This document shows positions 43,974 to 51,991 of a stretch of DNA of 64,000 nucleotides, piece after piece. Every line of letters starts with the position of its first letter. Position 1 is the stretch's first letter. The DNA comes from Actinomycetes bacterium. Lineage in GTDB: Bacteria > Actinomycetota > Acidimicrobiia > Acidimicrobiales > Microtrichaceae. The position numbers and the translations under genes were made by a program. Below the pieces are notes generated by a model, which was given only the letters and a program-made list of their open reading frames with translations, had not been told where the DNA came from and ran no database searches. The stretch covers positions 27,932 to 91,931 of the forward strand of contig JAAEPF010000032.1 of the NCBI GenBank assembly GCA_024222295.1, written 5' to 3'.

Positions 43974-45040
43974 CGCCTGGCTGGAACCGACTCGCCGATC
44001 CGTGCCAGCCAGAGTTGCGGTTCGATGATCTCGGCCTGGGTGGGCAGGTTGGCGGGCTCCTCGAATGCACGGTTGAGCAGCTCGGGGCCTCCGCTGGACT
44101 CAACCACCTCGATGAACTTCTCGCCCTGTTCGTACTGGTTGAGCTTGGCCTCGAGTCCGATCAGCCGCTGCAGCAGCTTGCTGGCCATGCCCATCTCGCG
44201 ACGGCGTGCCCTCAGTGCCTTCGCGAACCGCTCCGCCTGGGGCACCCTGTGCAGCGCTGCGCGGTCCATGGTGACGTCGCCATGGCCTTCGAGCAGGCTC
44301 ATCATCCCACCCACCTGCTCCATTGCGGCTCGCTGTTCGCCGGACGCGAACAGCGCCGACAGGCCGCCGTCGTCGAGGGGGTTGCGACCGGTGCGCACGC
44401 CCTCGGCCACACGCCCGATGACCACGAATACCCGGCCGGGGTCCGGCTCAGCCATGCCCACCAGTTCGCCGACCAGCGACAGGAAGTGCTCGCGCAGCCA
44501 AGGCACGCCGGTGAACTGGGTGCGATGTGTGACCTCGTGCAGGGCCACCCACATCCTGAACTGCTCGGGAGGAAACGAGTGCTTCTTCTCGAGGCCCAGG
44601 ATGTTCGGCCCCACGTAGTAGACGATGTCCTGCTCGTCGGGGTCCTCCTCCTCGAGCACGAGTAGGTCGTACTGGCCGAGCACCCTTGCCGACATCCACC
44701 CGAGAAGGGCCCCCAGTTCGGCACCGGCGAACTTGCCGGAAAGGGTCGCAACCGGTCCGGTCATCCGCTCATCGAGTGTCTCGAGAACCGGGCGCAGCAA
44801 GCGGCCATACGAGGCGATGTTGGCGTCCACCCAGTCACCGCGATCGACCACGCGGGCGCGGGCGGCGCCGGCGAGTGAGGTGAAGCCGACTTCAGCTTCG
44901 ACATGGATCTGGGCTTCCGCGGTGAGCCGCTCGAAGTCAGCCTCCAGGCCCTCGGCGTGGTACGACTCCGCGAATGGATCCGTGCCCGAGAAGCGACGGG
45001 CCACCCGGCGAGCCAACTCCCAGTCCACGGTGTCGCTCAT
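43970..45040 (-). CDS. Zinc-dependent metalloprotease of the Rv3626c (DUF2342) family
   Basis: The 356-residue protein has the zinc motif HEVTHRTQF (H168, E169, H172) in the family context FRMWVALHEVTH, then the conserved helix FLSLVGELVGM and a probable third ligand in MSLLEGHGDV. It is a cytoplasmic, largely helical protein with no signal peptide. Members sit next to tilS in mycobacteria and are often listed with F420-producing organisms; substrates are not known. ATG 45040 is the first codon. It is the head of the long leftward cofactor operon. No promoter element is clear upstream. Confidence 0.88.
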   Translation of the reverse strand: MSDTVDWELARRVARRFSGTDPFAESYHAEGLEADFERLTAEAQIHVEAEVGFTSLAGAARARVVDRGDWVDANIASYGRLLRPVLETLDERMTGPVATLSGKFAGAELGALLGWMSARVLGQYDLLVLEEEDPDEQDIVYYVGPNILGLEKKHSFPPEQFRMWVALHEVTHRTQFTGVPWLREHFLSLVGELVGMAEPDPGRVFVVIGRVAEGVRTGRNPLDDGGLSALFASGEQRAAMEQVGGMMSLLEGHGDVTMDRAALHRVPQAERFAKALRARRREMGMASKLLQRLIGLEAKLNQYEQGEKFIEVVESSGGPELLNRAFEEPANLPTQAEIIEPQLWLARIGESVPARR

Positions 45041-45082
45041 CGCCGGCCCGCGCAGTTCCGCAGCCGCCTGCCCCCTGAGGGA

Positions 45083-45220
45083 TCAGGCGGTGTCCTTGGG
45101 GTATCGGGTGCGCACGACCTTGAAGAAGTAGAGGGCCACGATCCCGACCACGATCGCGACGGCAGTGAGTGCGAGGGGCACCGCCAACCAGAAGTGCCAG
45201 ATCGTCTCTTCGGCGAACAT
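45083..45220 (-). CDS. 45-residue single-helix membrane peptide
   Basis: This short frame encodes an acidic start (MFAEETIWHFW), one membrane helix (LAVPLALTAVAIVVGIVALY) and a basic end (FFKVVRTRYPKDTA). The charge pattern puts the basic tail inside. A TAGAAT element six bases before the ATG supports expression. It lies 47 bases downstream of rsrA and 42 bases before the metalloprotease. I do not recognise a family; similar one-helix proteins can be subunits of larger membrane complexes. Confidence 0.65.
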   Translation of the reverse strand: MFAEETIWHFWLAVPLALTAVAIVVGIVALYFFKVVRTRYPKDTA

Positions 45221-45226
45221 GTCACA

Positions 45227-45232
45227 ATTCTA
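45227..45232 (-). promoter_or_regulatory. TAGAAT -10 element, leaderless start at 45220
   Basis: TAGAAT, six bases (TGTGAC), then the ATG of the 45-residue peptide. Confidence 0.6.
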
Positions 45233-45267
45233 GGGGGACGCGACTGGCCGATCACATCCTGTGCCGG

Positions 45268-45543
45268 TCAGCCGGGGCCGTCGGTGTCGGCGCGGTCCGC
45301 GACGTGGAGCAACTTCGAGCGCAGCTCGGCCGGCATCTCCTCGGCGCACTTGGAGGCCACGACGCGCCGGAGCTCGGCGTGGAAGTCGAAGGCCTCGAGG
45401 CAGGGCGAGCAACGCTGGAGGTGCTCGGCAACGGTGTCCATGTCGGCGTTCTGGAGCTCGCCGTCGAGGTACTCGTAGAGCTGCGCGACCGCGCCCTCGC
45501 AGTCAGGGTCGCCATCGGCTCTGTGATCGTGGGTGTCGGTCAC
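45268..45543 (-). CDS. rsrA: Mycothiol-system anti-sigma-R factor (zinc anti-sigma)
   Basis: The 91-residue protein holds SigR inactive until thiols are oxidised. C15, the LYEYLDGEL helix, then H41-x3-C45-x2-C48 form the ZAS zinc site, and C66 matches the second reactive Cys region near the end. The layout agrees with RsrA/RshA of Streptomyces and Mycobacterium, where zinc loss with disulfide formation releases the sigma factor. The ATG overlaps the sigma-factor stop by four bases, giving equal production. Identification rests on Cys/His spacing and the adjacent sigma gene. Confidence 0.9.
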   Translation of the reverse strand: MTDTHDHRADGDPDCEGAVAQLYEYLDGELQNADMDTVAEHLQRCSPCLEAFDFHAELRRVVASKCAEEMPAELRSKLLHVADRADTDGPG

Positions 45544-46124
45544 TGCTCAACCACCTCGGGCTCCTCGGCGGCAAGTCCCCGCGCAGCCGCAAACGTGTGC
45601 AACGACTTCTGCAGGGCCTTTCTTCCCCTGTGCAGTCGACTCATGACCGTGCCAATGGGGACGTCCATCATCTCAGCGATCTCCTTGTAGGCGAATCCCT
45701 CGACGTCGGCCAGCAACACCGGTACCCGGAAGTTCTCCGGAAGCGATTCGATCGCCTCCTTGACCTCGGCCTCGGTGAACATGTCCATCAACTCGTCCTC
45801 GGCACTGCGGCCGAGCGACGCCGCCTCGAGTCCACCGAGGCGGCGGTACAGGAACAGGTCCTCGACCTCGTCGAGTTCGGTCTGCTCCGGTCGCCGCTGC
45901 CGGGCCCGATAGGTGTTGATGTATGTGTTGGTGAGGATCCGGTACAGCCAGGCCCGGAGGTTGGTTCCGTCCCTGAAGTTGCCGAATCCCCGGTAGGCAC
46001 GCAGGAACGTCTCCTGCAGCAGGTCCTCGGCATCGGCCGGGTTGCGAGTCATGCGCATGGCCGCGCCGTAGAGGCCGTCCATGAACGGCGCCACTTGCTC
46101 GCTGAACTGGGCTTGGTCAGCCAT
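45540..46124 (-). CDS. sigR: ECF sigma factor, SigR/SigH-like (thiol-oxidative stress)
   Basis: The 194-residue sigma factor has region 2 ([24 protein letters not shown], two parts of twelve) with the [10 protein letters not shown] signature and [16 protein letters not shown]. Region 4 is [42 protein letters not shown] in consecutive short blocks. The linker [13 protein letters not shown] and the RsrA partner place it in the SigR group, which controls thioredoxin and mycothiol genes. ATG 46124 is preferred to GTG 46133 because a TACCGT element lies seven bases before the ATG. SigR genes are commonly self-activated. Confidence 0.92.
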   Translation of the reverse strand: MADQAQFSEQVAPFMDGLYGAAMRMTRNPADAEDLLQETFLRAYRGFGNFRDGTNLRAWLYRILTNTYINTYRARQRRPEQTELDEVEDLFLYRRLGGLEAASLGRSAEDELMDMFTEAEVKEAIESLPENFRVPVLLADVEGFAYKEIAEMMDVPIGTVMSRLHRGRKALQKSLHTFAAARGLAAEEPEVVEQ

Positions 46125-46131
46125 CGGGACC

Positions 46132-46137
46132 ACGGTA
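46132..46137 (-). promoter_or_regulatory. TACCGT -10 element, leaderless start at 46124
   Basis: TACCGT, seven bases (GGTCCCG), then the sigR ATG. A SigR-type GGAAT/GTT promoter is not obvious upstream. Confidence 0.5.
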
Positions 46138-46312
46138 GGCCCAAGGAGCCCCGACCGACAGCCGGGTCAACGGCTGAATATGGCCATGCCCAGCGAGGCC
46201 GACCCGAACTCCTCGCCCTCGGATGTCGGGTTGACGTCCAGGCCGGGCTGCTCAATGTCCGCGAGGGCCAGACGACCCTCGCCGAGCTCTACCGTGCCCT
46301 CGGCTGACCACC

Positions 46313-46318
46313 TAGGGT
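46313..46318 (+). promoter_or_regulatory. TAGGGT -10 element, leaderless start at 46326
   Basis: TAGGGT, seven bases (CGCCGCC), then the ATG at 46326. The rest of the 201-base gap to sigR shows no further feature. Confidence 0.55.
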
Positions 46319-46325
46319 CGCCGCC

Positions 46326-46625
46326 ATGGCGACGGACCCCGCCGACGCGGCGCAGCCGACCGGCATGCAACGACACGGCGCCGTGATTCGGTCGCTGGTG
46401 ACCGTCGGCATCCTGATTCCCATCTTCGGGGTCGTCCTCGCGAACATCATCGATCTCGGACTCGTCTGGCAGGCGATCAAGGACCTCGAGTACAGGATCG
46501 CAACATGGGTGTTCGTGGTTCCGGTCGGCCTCGCGGTCCGGGCGCGGTGGCGCTGGCCGGCCAAGGACCGCACGGGCGAGGATCCGGTGGAAGTGGCATT
46601 CAGGAGAAGGGCGAGCGCGGCATGA
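46326..46625 (+). CDS. Small two-helix membrane protein coupled to a serine hydrolase
   Basis: The 99-residue product has a polar start, a helix VTVGILIPIFGVVLANII (about residues 25-42) and a second helix near RIATWVFVVPVGLAVR (about 57-72). A very basic tail with Arg/Lys runs (RARWRWPAKDR, FRRRASAA) should face the cytoplasm. No family is recognised. Its stop overlaps the following beta-lactamase-like gene by four bases (ATGA), so the pair is translated together and may work together, for example as a membrane anchor; that is inference. The start is backed by a -10 hexamer. Confidence 0.6.
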   Translation: MATDPADAAQPTGMQRHGAVIRSLVTVGILIPIFGVVLANIIDLGLVWQAIKDLEYRIATWVFVVPVGLAVRARWRWPAKDRTGEDPVEVAFRRRASAA

Positions 46626-47773
46626 CCGGAAACGGACCCGGAGACCTCGATGCCGAGGCGGTGGCGCGCCTGGCGCAACGCTCGGGTCTGGAAGTGGCGG
46701 AGGGCCACCTCCCCTCGGCCCAGGTGGCGCTGGCCCACAACGGCTCGCTCGTGCTGGACCGCACATTCGGAGCGCCTGAGGACACGCGGTACGTGATGTT
46801 CTCCTGCACCAAGGCCATTACCGCGTCCGCGGTCTGGCTGCTGTTGCAGGAGGGACAGCTCACCGAGGACACGCTCGTGGCCGACGTCGTGGAAGGGTTC
46901 GGGGACAACGGCAAGGGAGCCACCACGGTCGCCCACCTGCTCACGCACACCGCCGGCTTCCCGGATGCCGAGATGAGTCACGCCGACTGGTTCGACAAGC
47001 TTCGCCGACTCGAGGTGTTCGCCGGGTGGCCGGCGCAGTGGCGACCCGGGACCCACTTCGAGTACCACGGCACCTCGGCGAGCTGGGTGCTCGCGCACCT
47101 GATCGAAGCGCTCACCGGTCGCGACTTCCGTGATTACGTGCGCACAGAGGTGCTCGCTGCCACCGGTACCGAGGGAATCACACTCGGTTCGCTCCACCCT
47201 CCCGACTCACCGGCAGCGCAGGCGGAAGTGTCCGCCGCCACACTCACGACCGTGGGCGACCCTCCAGATGCATCGCTGGCAGAAGCGATCGGGCTCGACA
47301 TCTCCGCGATCGGGAGCGACCAGGCATCACTCCTGCTTCACGACGATCCCGTGTTTCGCGCGACCGGCCAGCCCGCGGGCGGGGCGATATCGCGCGCCGC
47401 CCAGCTGGCGATGTTCTACCAGGCGTTGCTCGGCAACACGTCGGGGCCGTGGAGCGCCGAGACCCTGAGTATCGGTACTTCTGAGATCCGCGTCACGATG
47501 CCTGACCCGATGACATCTGTCGCGGCAAACCGCACCCTGGGCCTCGTCGTAGCCGGCGACGATGGCCATGCGATGATGCGTGGTCTGGGCCAGAGCGTGT
47601 CGGAGCGCGCTTTCGGCCACATGGGTGCGGGCGGCCAGGTCGCCTGGGCGGACCCGGCAACCGGTTTGTCCCTTGCATGGTTCACAAACGGCCTCGACCG
47701 CGACCCGGTGCGCATGGGTATCCGCGCCGACGAGATTTCCACCGCTGCTGGTGGATGTGTGAAGCGGCCGTGA
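46622..47773 (+). CDS. Serine beta-lactamase-like hydrolase (class C / family VIII esterase type)
   Basis: The 383-residue protein has the S-x-x-K motif SCTK (S61, K64), FEYHGTSASW in the Tyr-x-Asn position (Tyr-His-Gly here), and HMGAGGQ replacing the K-T-G box, as in family VIII esterases and many beta-lactamase-related hydrolases. HLLTHTAGFPDAE is the typical Ser-hydrolase loop. There is no signal peptide, so it acts in the cytosol, probably on an ester or lactone rather than on antibiotics. The start overlaps the small membrane protein gene, and the product converges on an AraC gene. The substrate is unknown. Confidence 0.85.
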   Translation: MTGNGPGDLDAEAVARLAQRSGLEVAEGHLPSAQVALAHNGSLVLDRTFGAPEDTRYVMFSCTKAITASAVWLLLQEGQLTEDTLVADVVEGFGDNGKGATTVAHLLTHTAGFPDAEMSHADWFDKLRRLEVFAGWPAQWRPGTHFEYHGTSASWVLAHLIEALTGRDFRDYVRTEVLAATGTEGITLGSLHPPDSPAAQAEVSAATLTTVGDPPDASLAEAIGLDISAIGSDQASLLLHDDPVFRATGQPAGGAISRAAQLAMFYQALLGNTSGPWSAETLSIGTSEIRVTMPDPMTSVAANRTLGLVVAGDDGHAMMRGLGQSVSERAFGHMGAGGQVAWADPATGLSLAWFTNGLDRDPVRMGIRADEISTAAGGCVKRP

Positions 47774-47779
47774 GGCCGC
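47764..47779. terminator. Small GC-rich hairpin between convergent genes
   Basis: GCGGCC-GTGA-GGCCGC, with the hydrolase stop codon in the loop, lies three bases before the AraC stop. The stem is 6 bp and there is no T-run, so the call is weak. Confidence 0.35.
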
Positions 47780-47782
47780 CCG

Positions 47783-48664
47783 TCAGATTGCCGACTGGGC
47801 GGTCTGGCGCAGCGTGAGCGCAGCCATGCGGGACTTTGTCTCGCGCGGGAACTCGCCGAACACCTCGCGGTAGCCCTTGGCGAAGGAACCCTGGTGCTTG
47901 AAGCCCTCTGCCTCGGCAGCCTCGGCCACCGATATGCCGTCGCCCAGCCGGAGCCGTGACCGAACCCGGTTGAGCCGGCGGAGCTTCAGCCAGCGGGCGG
48001 GGCCGATGCCGACTGCGGATTCGAAGGAGCGGTAGAGCGTCGCTCGCGACACCCCGACCTCTTCCCAGACCTGCTGAACGGTATTGGGGTTGTCGCGGGC
48101 AATGAACTCCATAGCCTCGCTCACCACCAACAACGAAGGCTGCGGCTCGGGTTGCACGCTGTCCACCACGCAATGCTCGATGGCAGACGACAACTCGGCC
48201 GCCGTGGTGTCCTGTTGGCTGGCCATGGCGCGCTCCATCACTTCGCGAAACGCTGCCGCCGCGGGTTCAGAAGGGCGCAGCACCGTGAACTCCTTGACGG
48301 AGTCGAGTCCGACGGCCCCCTTTGTGAACTCTGTGACGTCGAGGCAGTCGACCGGTCCGCGGAACCAGTTGAATCCCCACGTGTCAGGAGGTGTTAGCAC
48401 GACGGAGCCTTCCACCAGCCGGTGTGCCCGGCAGATGGGAGGGCGATCGGCGCGGACCACCAGCGCAGCCGATGGACGGGAGCCGGAGCACCATTCGCTG
48501 ACGAACTCCTCGGAGTAACGCCGGGACGAAACCGCCCATTGCGAGTTGACTTCGCCCTTCCAAAGTATGCGGGTCTCCGGCGGCCACAGCTGGTACGGCC
48601 GAAACTCCCAGTCGTGCTTACGTTCCCCAAAGTCCACAAGGCTCATTGCAAGCTCTCGGTACAT
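47783..48664 (-). CDS. AraC-family transcriptional regulator
   Basis: The 293-residue protein has an N-terminal sensor region (about residues 1-190; WEFRPYQLWPPETRILWKGE and RAHRLVEGSVVLTPPDTWGF, each of about 20) resembling the AraC-binding-like domain of OxyR-unrelated ligand regulators. A C-terminal AraC double helix-turn-helix follows, with VWEEVGVSRATLYRSFESAVGIGP and ISVAEAAEAEGFKHQGSFAKGYREVFGEFP. It is convergent with the serine hydrolase gene, so it is not an obvious local regulator of it. ATG 48664 is selected by the -10 hexamer seven bases upstream. Confidence 0.85.
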   Translation of the reverse strand: MYRELAMSLVDFGERKHDWEFRPYQLWPPETRILWKGEVNSQWAVSSRRYSEEFVSEWCSGSRPSAALVVRADRPPICRAHRLVEGSVVLTPPDTWGFNWFRGPVDCLDVTEFTKGAVGLDSVKEFTVLRPSEPAAAAFREVMERAMASQQDTTAAELSSAIEHCVVDSVQPEPQPSLLVVSEAMEFIARDNPNTVQQVWEEVGVSRATLYRSFESAVGIGPARWLKLRRLNRVRSRLRLGDGISVAEAAEAEGFKHQGSFAKGYREVFGEFPRETKSRMAALTLRQTAQSAI

Positions 48665-48671
48665 GGCGGGG

Positions 48672-48677
48672 AACCTA
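48672..48677 (-). promoter_or_regulatory. TAGGTT -10 element, leaderless start at 48664
   Basis: TAGGTT, seven bases (CCCCGCC), then the AraC-type ATG. Confidence 0.55.
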
Positions 48678-48829
48678 CACCGGCGAACGCACAAAGTGGT
48701 GGCAATGGGCCATTCAGCCCCACACTTCGGGAAATTTCGGGGTCGTTGACCACTCTTAGTGATGTAGTGGCTACGTCGCACTCTGCGCTGCCGACTGACG
48801 TCTCGCTATACCTTGTGGATCCTCGGCTC

Positions 48830-51800
48830 CTAGACAACGAGCTGGAGTGTGTGTTCGGTGCTGATGCTCTGACCCCCGCGAGTTGCGACGATGGTGGCCT
48901 TGACGATCTTGAAGGCCGGGCCGAAGCCAGGATCGAACGTGGTCAACGATGTCGCGTCAAGCCCCGTGAACTGGTGTGCAGTGCCCGTGTAGTTGAAGAC
49001 GATTGTGTTGCTGACCATGTCGCGAACCGTCCACGCATAGGTGACATCTCCCGTTCCGCCCAAGCCCTCATGGAATGTGTCAAAGCCGTAGGCAGCGGCA
49101 TCTATCCCTCCCCACGCCCTCAGTTGAGGTGCACCAACACTCGACCTGAAGCCCAAGTGTCCGTCTTCGTTGAGGACCTCGAACCCCGAAAGTGAGAACC
49201 CACCTGTATTGGGAATCGTGACTTGCCCGATAGAGCTTTCCAACATGGGATTGAGTAGTGTATTTCCTACCCAATTCACCACATCATCCACCAGTCCCAC
49301 CACGTCAACGCATACTGCATATAGGGGCGAGTCGCACTTCAAGGTGTTCACCCTGATTCTAAGACCAGGGTCAGCTGGCGACACTGGCGCCGGCACGAGT
49401 TTACGTGTTGCAGGATCGAAGCCGACGCCGATTGCAGCATAGGCATCCATGGCGAAGATATTGGTATTGCCTCCTTGTCGCAGTTCAAGGTGAGGAAGAA
49501 AGAGAGCTATGGGCTTGTCGTCGGCAACGGGCTTGCTCAAGTAGACCGGAGAAGACCGCGCGAGCCCTGGGGTGCCCGGATCGAGATTGAGATCGAGCTT
49601 CCCGTACTCCGCCACCACCCGAAGCATCTGGTTGAGAACCGATGGATTCACCCATGCCCCGAAATCCGTTATCCAATTCTGTGGACCGAAATGTTGGCGG
49701 ACCCTGCCATTGGCGGTGTCGTTCGTTGGAGGTGAGTAGGATACCGGGAATCGGCGACTGACCCATGGTCCAAGATCGTCGGTAAACCGAAAGTCCCCGG
49801 TCGCCTCCAAACCGGCCCAGCTCATGGCCATGTCGCCGGCACCGCCGCCGTTGCACCCATAAGGCACGCAAGTGTTGTTCCATCCAGCAAACAGCGCCTG
49901 CATCACATCTCCACCGCCCAGCGGAATGGACGCGGGGACGGCATTCTGCACGTTTGGCTGAACCTCGATCTCCTCAGCGAGATCCTCGTTGACCTGCGGT
50001 AGCTGAGCGTTGATCTTGTCATCTATCTTGTTGAGCCAGTGGAAGGCATATAGCGAGTTGCATCCCAACGGCAGCGGTTGCGCAAACATGCTGTGGATAT
50101 TTAGCGAGAGGGGTGCAATCTCAATGTTCGGCTCGAGGATCGTCCGTGCTGTGTCATTTATGTCGATGGACGCATAGACGGAGGCGTTGAAGTCAACCTT
50201 GAAGCGGAAGTAGCAAGGAACAAGACCAAGCAAGGCAAAGGGAGTGCTTGCGTAACCCTCGACCAGCCAGTCATCCATGCCTATGGTGCCCTTGAGTCGG
50301 TACTCGTCGTCATTGGCGCCTGCATACTTGGTCGGGTCCCACTGAATATCAACTGCCGGTGTTGTGGGGTTGGAGTTGTTTATGTGGAAGCCAACCCATC
50401 CCCAACTACCTCCGGTCTTGCCCCACACCCAGTCCGAAGTGCCGTCCAGGCCTGAAAGCGCACTTGTGATGCCACTACTCAGAGGACCCCGCAACGTGCT
50501 CTCCAGGTCATCACCTGTAACGCCGTTGTCGTCATAGATCACGCCACGACCTACCGATACACCAAAGCCACCGTTGGTGAAGGTCTTGTTGTGAGCCAGA
50601 GGCTCCTGACCGAGGTGAGCGGTAACCATGTCTGCGCCGTAGAACAGCTGGGGAACCCACCCAAATATCGCTTGGAGAGGGTCGTGGACTGTAGCCTTCA
50701 CCTGAAAGAGCGGATCCGTTATCGAAGCGTCGACAAACGGCCCCACACCCGCGATCTTGCCCTCCATGTTCCATGGGACGAAAGCCTGGAACATTGCCCG
50801 ACGGATCGGCTGACCTGTCGCAAGGTTGTAGTCGTTCGTGTAGCACATCACCTTGACTTCACCTACCTCGATAGGTGTGCCAAGTGTCCAAGGCCTTAGA
50901 TAGGCACTGGATTCGAAACCATCGGGTAGGAGGATGTTTACACGGGTCTGAAGGTGTGCCCTGATATCTTGCCCGGCGCTTATACCGATTTCGTCGAGAT
51001 TTCCGATGTGGCCCTCGACGATTAGGATGGGCTCGCCATCCAAATTGCTCGCCCGCACATCTCCAATGTAGTCAGGTGTCCCGTCAACATCGGAGAAACT
51101 GTTCATCTCCGGTGTGTATATGGTGCCCGGACGGAGTCCGGGCTTTGGCGCAGGCCTACCACCAGCGCGGTCCTTACAGGCGCCCGTAGGTGGCAGGTGC
51201 GTCCTGACTTCCTCGGCCCAGACAGCTTCGTAGAGGGCATCGTCCTCATGGCCAGGCGGCTGCCAAGTGGGATCCTTGATCAGGTCATAGAACACGCCCT
51301 CATTGATATATGAGGCGATCTCCGCACGAACCACTTTCTGAATGTCGAAGTATCGTGCCTCGGCAGCGAGTAGTTGCTCCGAGAACCCCGGCAGGGACTC
51401 CCAGTGCTCAGGGCCCGAATCGAAGTCATACTTGTCTGCGGGATCAGGCCGGTCGCTCTGTAGATCCTCAACCTCAGGCCCCACCTGGAGCTCCTCGAGC
51501 CTCTTCGCTTCGGCCTGCGCCTGTTCGATCGCCAGCTCTGCCTCAGCGGCCTCCTCGGCTGCGATCGCGTCGAGGTGCTTCTGGCGGTTGGCCTCGTTCT
51601 GCTGCAACACCGCCAGGTCGGCAGGTTGGGAACCTGCCTCGCCGGCCCACTGCGAAAGACTGGCAAGCGCATCCGCCCGCTCCGCCTCGGTCTCGCCCAG
51701 GCTGGCGACGAAGTCCGGATCGTTGAGCAGCTCCAGTATCTCGGGATCCGGCTGGTCAGGGTCCGAAGGTGGGTTCGTACACGCGCCCGAGACCAGTGCC

Positions 51801-51892
51801 ATCGCACCCAACAACGCACCCAGGCCAACAAGGTGCTTGCGACCCCGCCCCTGGCGCTTCGCCACTGACACTTCCCTACTGAACCGGAACAT
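48830..51892 (-). CDS. Very large secreted lipoprotein of atypical base composition, function unknown
   Basis: The 1020-residue product has a signal peptide ending in lipobox LVSGAC, then TNPPSDPDQPDPEI. A helical, Ala/Glu/Gln-rich stretch (about residues 60-135), likely coiled coil, is followed by a long strand-rich middle with no catalytic motif. A C-terminal region reading GGTGDVTYAWTVRD and later EHTLQLVV looks PKD/Ig-like. Third codon positions use A and T far more than neighbouring genes, which suggests acquired DNA. The lipobox plus TNPP is shared with the 528-residue lipoprotein at 12.8-14.4 kb. ATG 51892 is used; GTG 51865, with AGGGA upstream, is an equal alternative giving a shorter n-region. 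Confidence 0.62.
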   Translation of the reverse strand: MFRFSREVSVAKRQGRGRKHLVGLGALLGAMALVSGACTNPPSDPDQPDPEILELLNDPDFVASLGETEAERADALASLSQWAGEAGSQPADLAVLQQNEANRQKHLDAIAAEEAAEAELAIEQAQAEAKRLEELQVGPEVEDLQSDRPDPADKYDFDSGPEHWESLPGFSEQLLAAEARYFDIQKVVRAEIASYINEGVFYDLIKDPTWQPPGHEDDALYEAVWAEEVRTHLPPTGACKDRAGGRPAPKPGLRPGTIYTPEMNSFSDVDGTPDYIGDVRASNLDGEPILIVEGHIGNLDEIGISAGQDIRAHLQTRVNILLPDGFESSAYLRPWTLGTPIEVGEVKVMCYTNDYNLATGQPIRRAMFQAFVPWNMEGKIAGVGPFVDASITDPLFQVKATVHDPLQAIFGWVPQLFYGADMVTAHLGQEPLAHNKTFTNGGFGVSVGRGVIYDDNGVTGDDLESTLRGPLSSGITSALSGLDGTSDWVWGKTGGSWGWVGFHINNSNPTTPAVDIQWDPTKYAGANDDEYRLKGTIGMDDWLVEGYASTPFALLGLVPCYFRFKVDFNASVYASIDINDTARTILEPNIEIAPLSLNIHSMFAQPLPLGCNSLYAFHWLNKIDDKINAQLPQVNEDLAEEIEVQPNVQNAVPASIPLGGGDVMQALFAGWNNTCVPYGCNGGGAGDMAMSWAGLEATGDFRFTDDLGPWVSRRFPVSYSPPTNDTANGRVRQHFGPQNWITDFGAWVNPSVLNQMLRVVAEYGKLDLNLDPGTPGLARSSPVYLSKPVADDKPIALFLPHLELRQGGNTNIFAMDAYAAIGVGFDPATRKLVPAPVSPADPGLRIRVNTLKCDSPLYAVCVDVVGLVDDVVNWVGNTLLNPMLESSIGQVTIPNTGGFSLSGFEVLNEDGHLGFRSSVGAPQLRAWGGIDAAAYGFDTFHEGLGGTGDVTYAWTVRDMVSNTIVFNYTGTAHQFTGLDATSLTTFDPGFGPAFKIVKATIVATRGGQSISTEHTLQLVV

Positions 51893-51991
51893 CTGGCTCG
51901 TCCCCTTTGTCGCACTCCACTCTGCGTAGGCCGCGGAGCATGGCCTGGCCCCTTCCCCGGGTGAACGTATGTTGAGGTTTTGGAACGCGCA

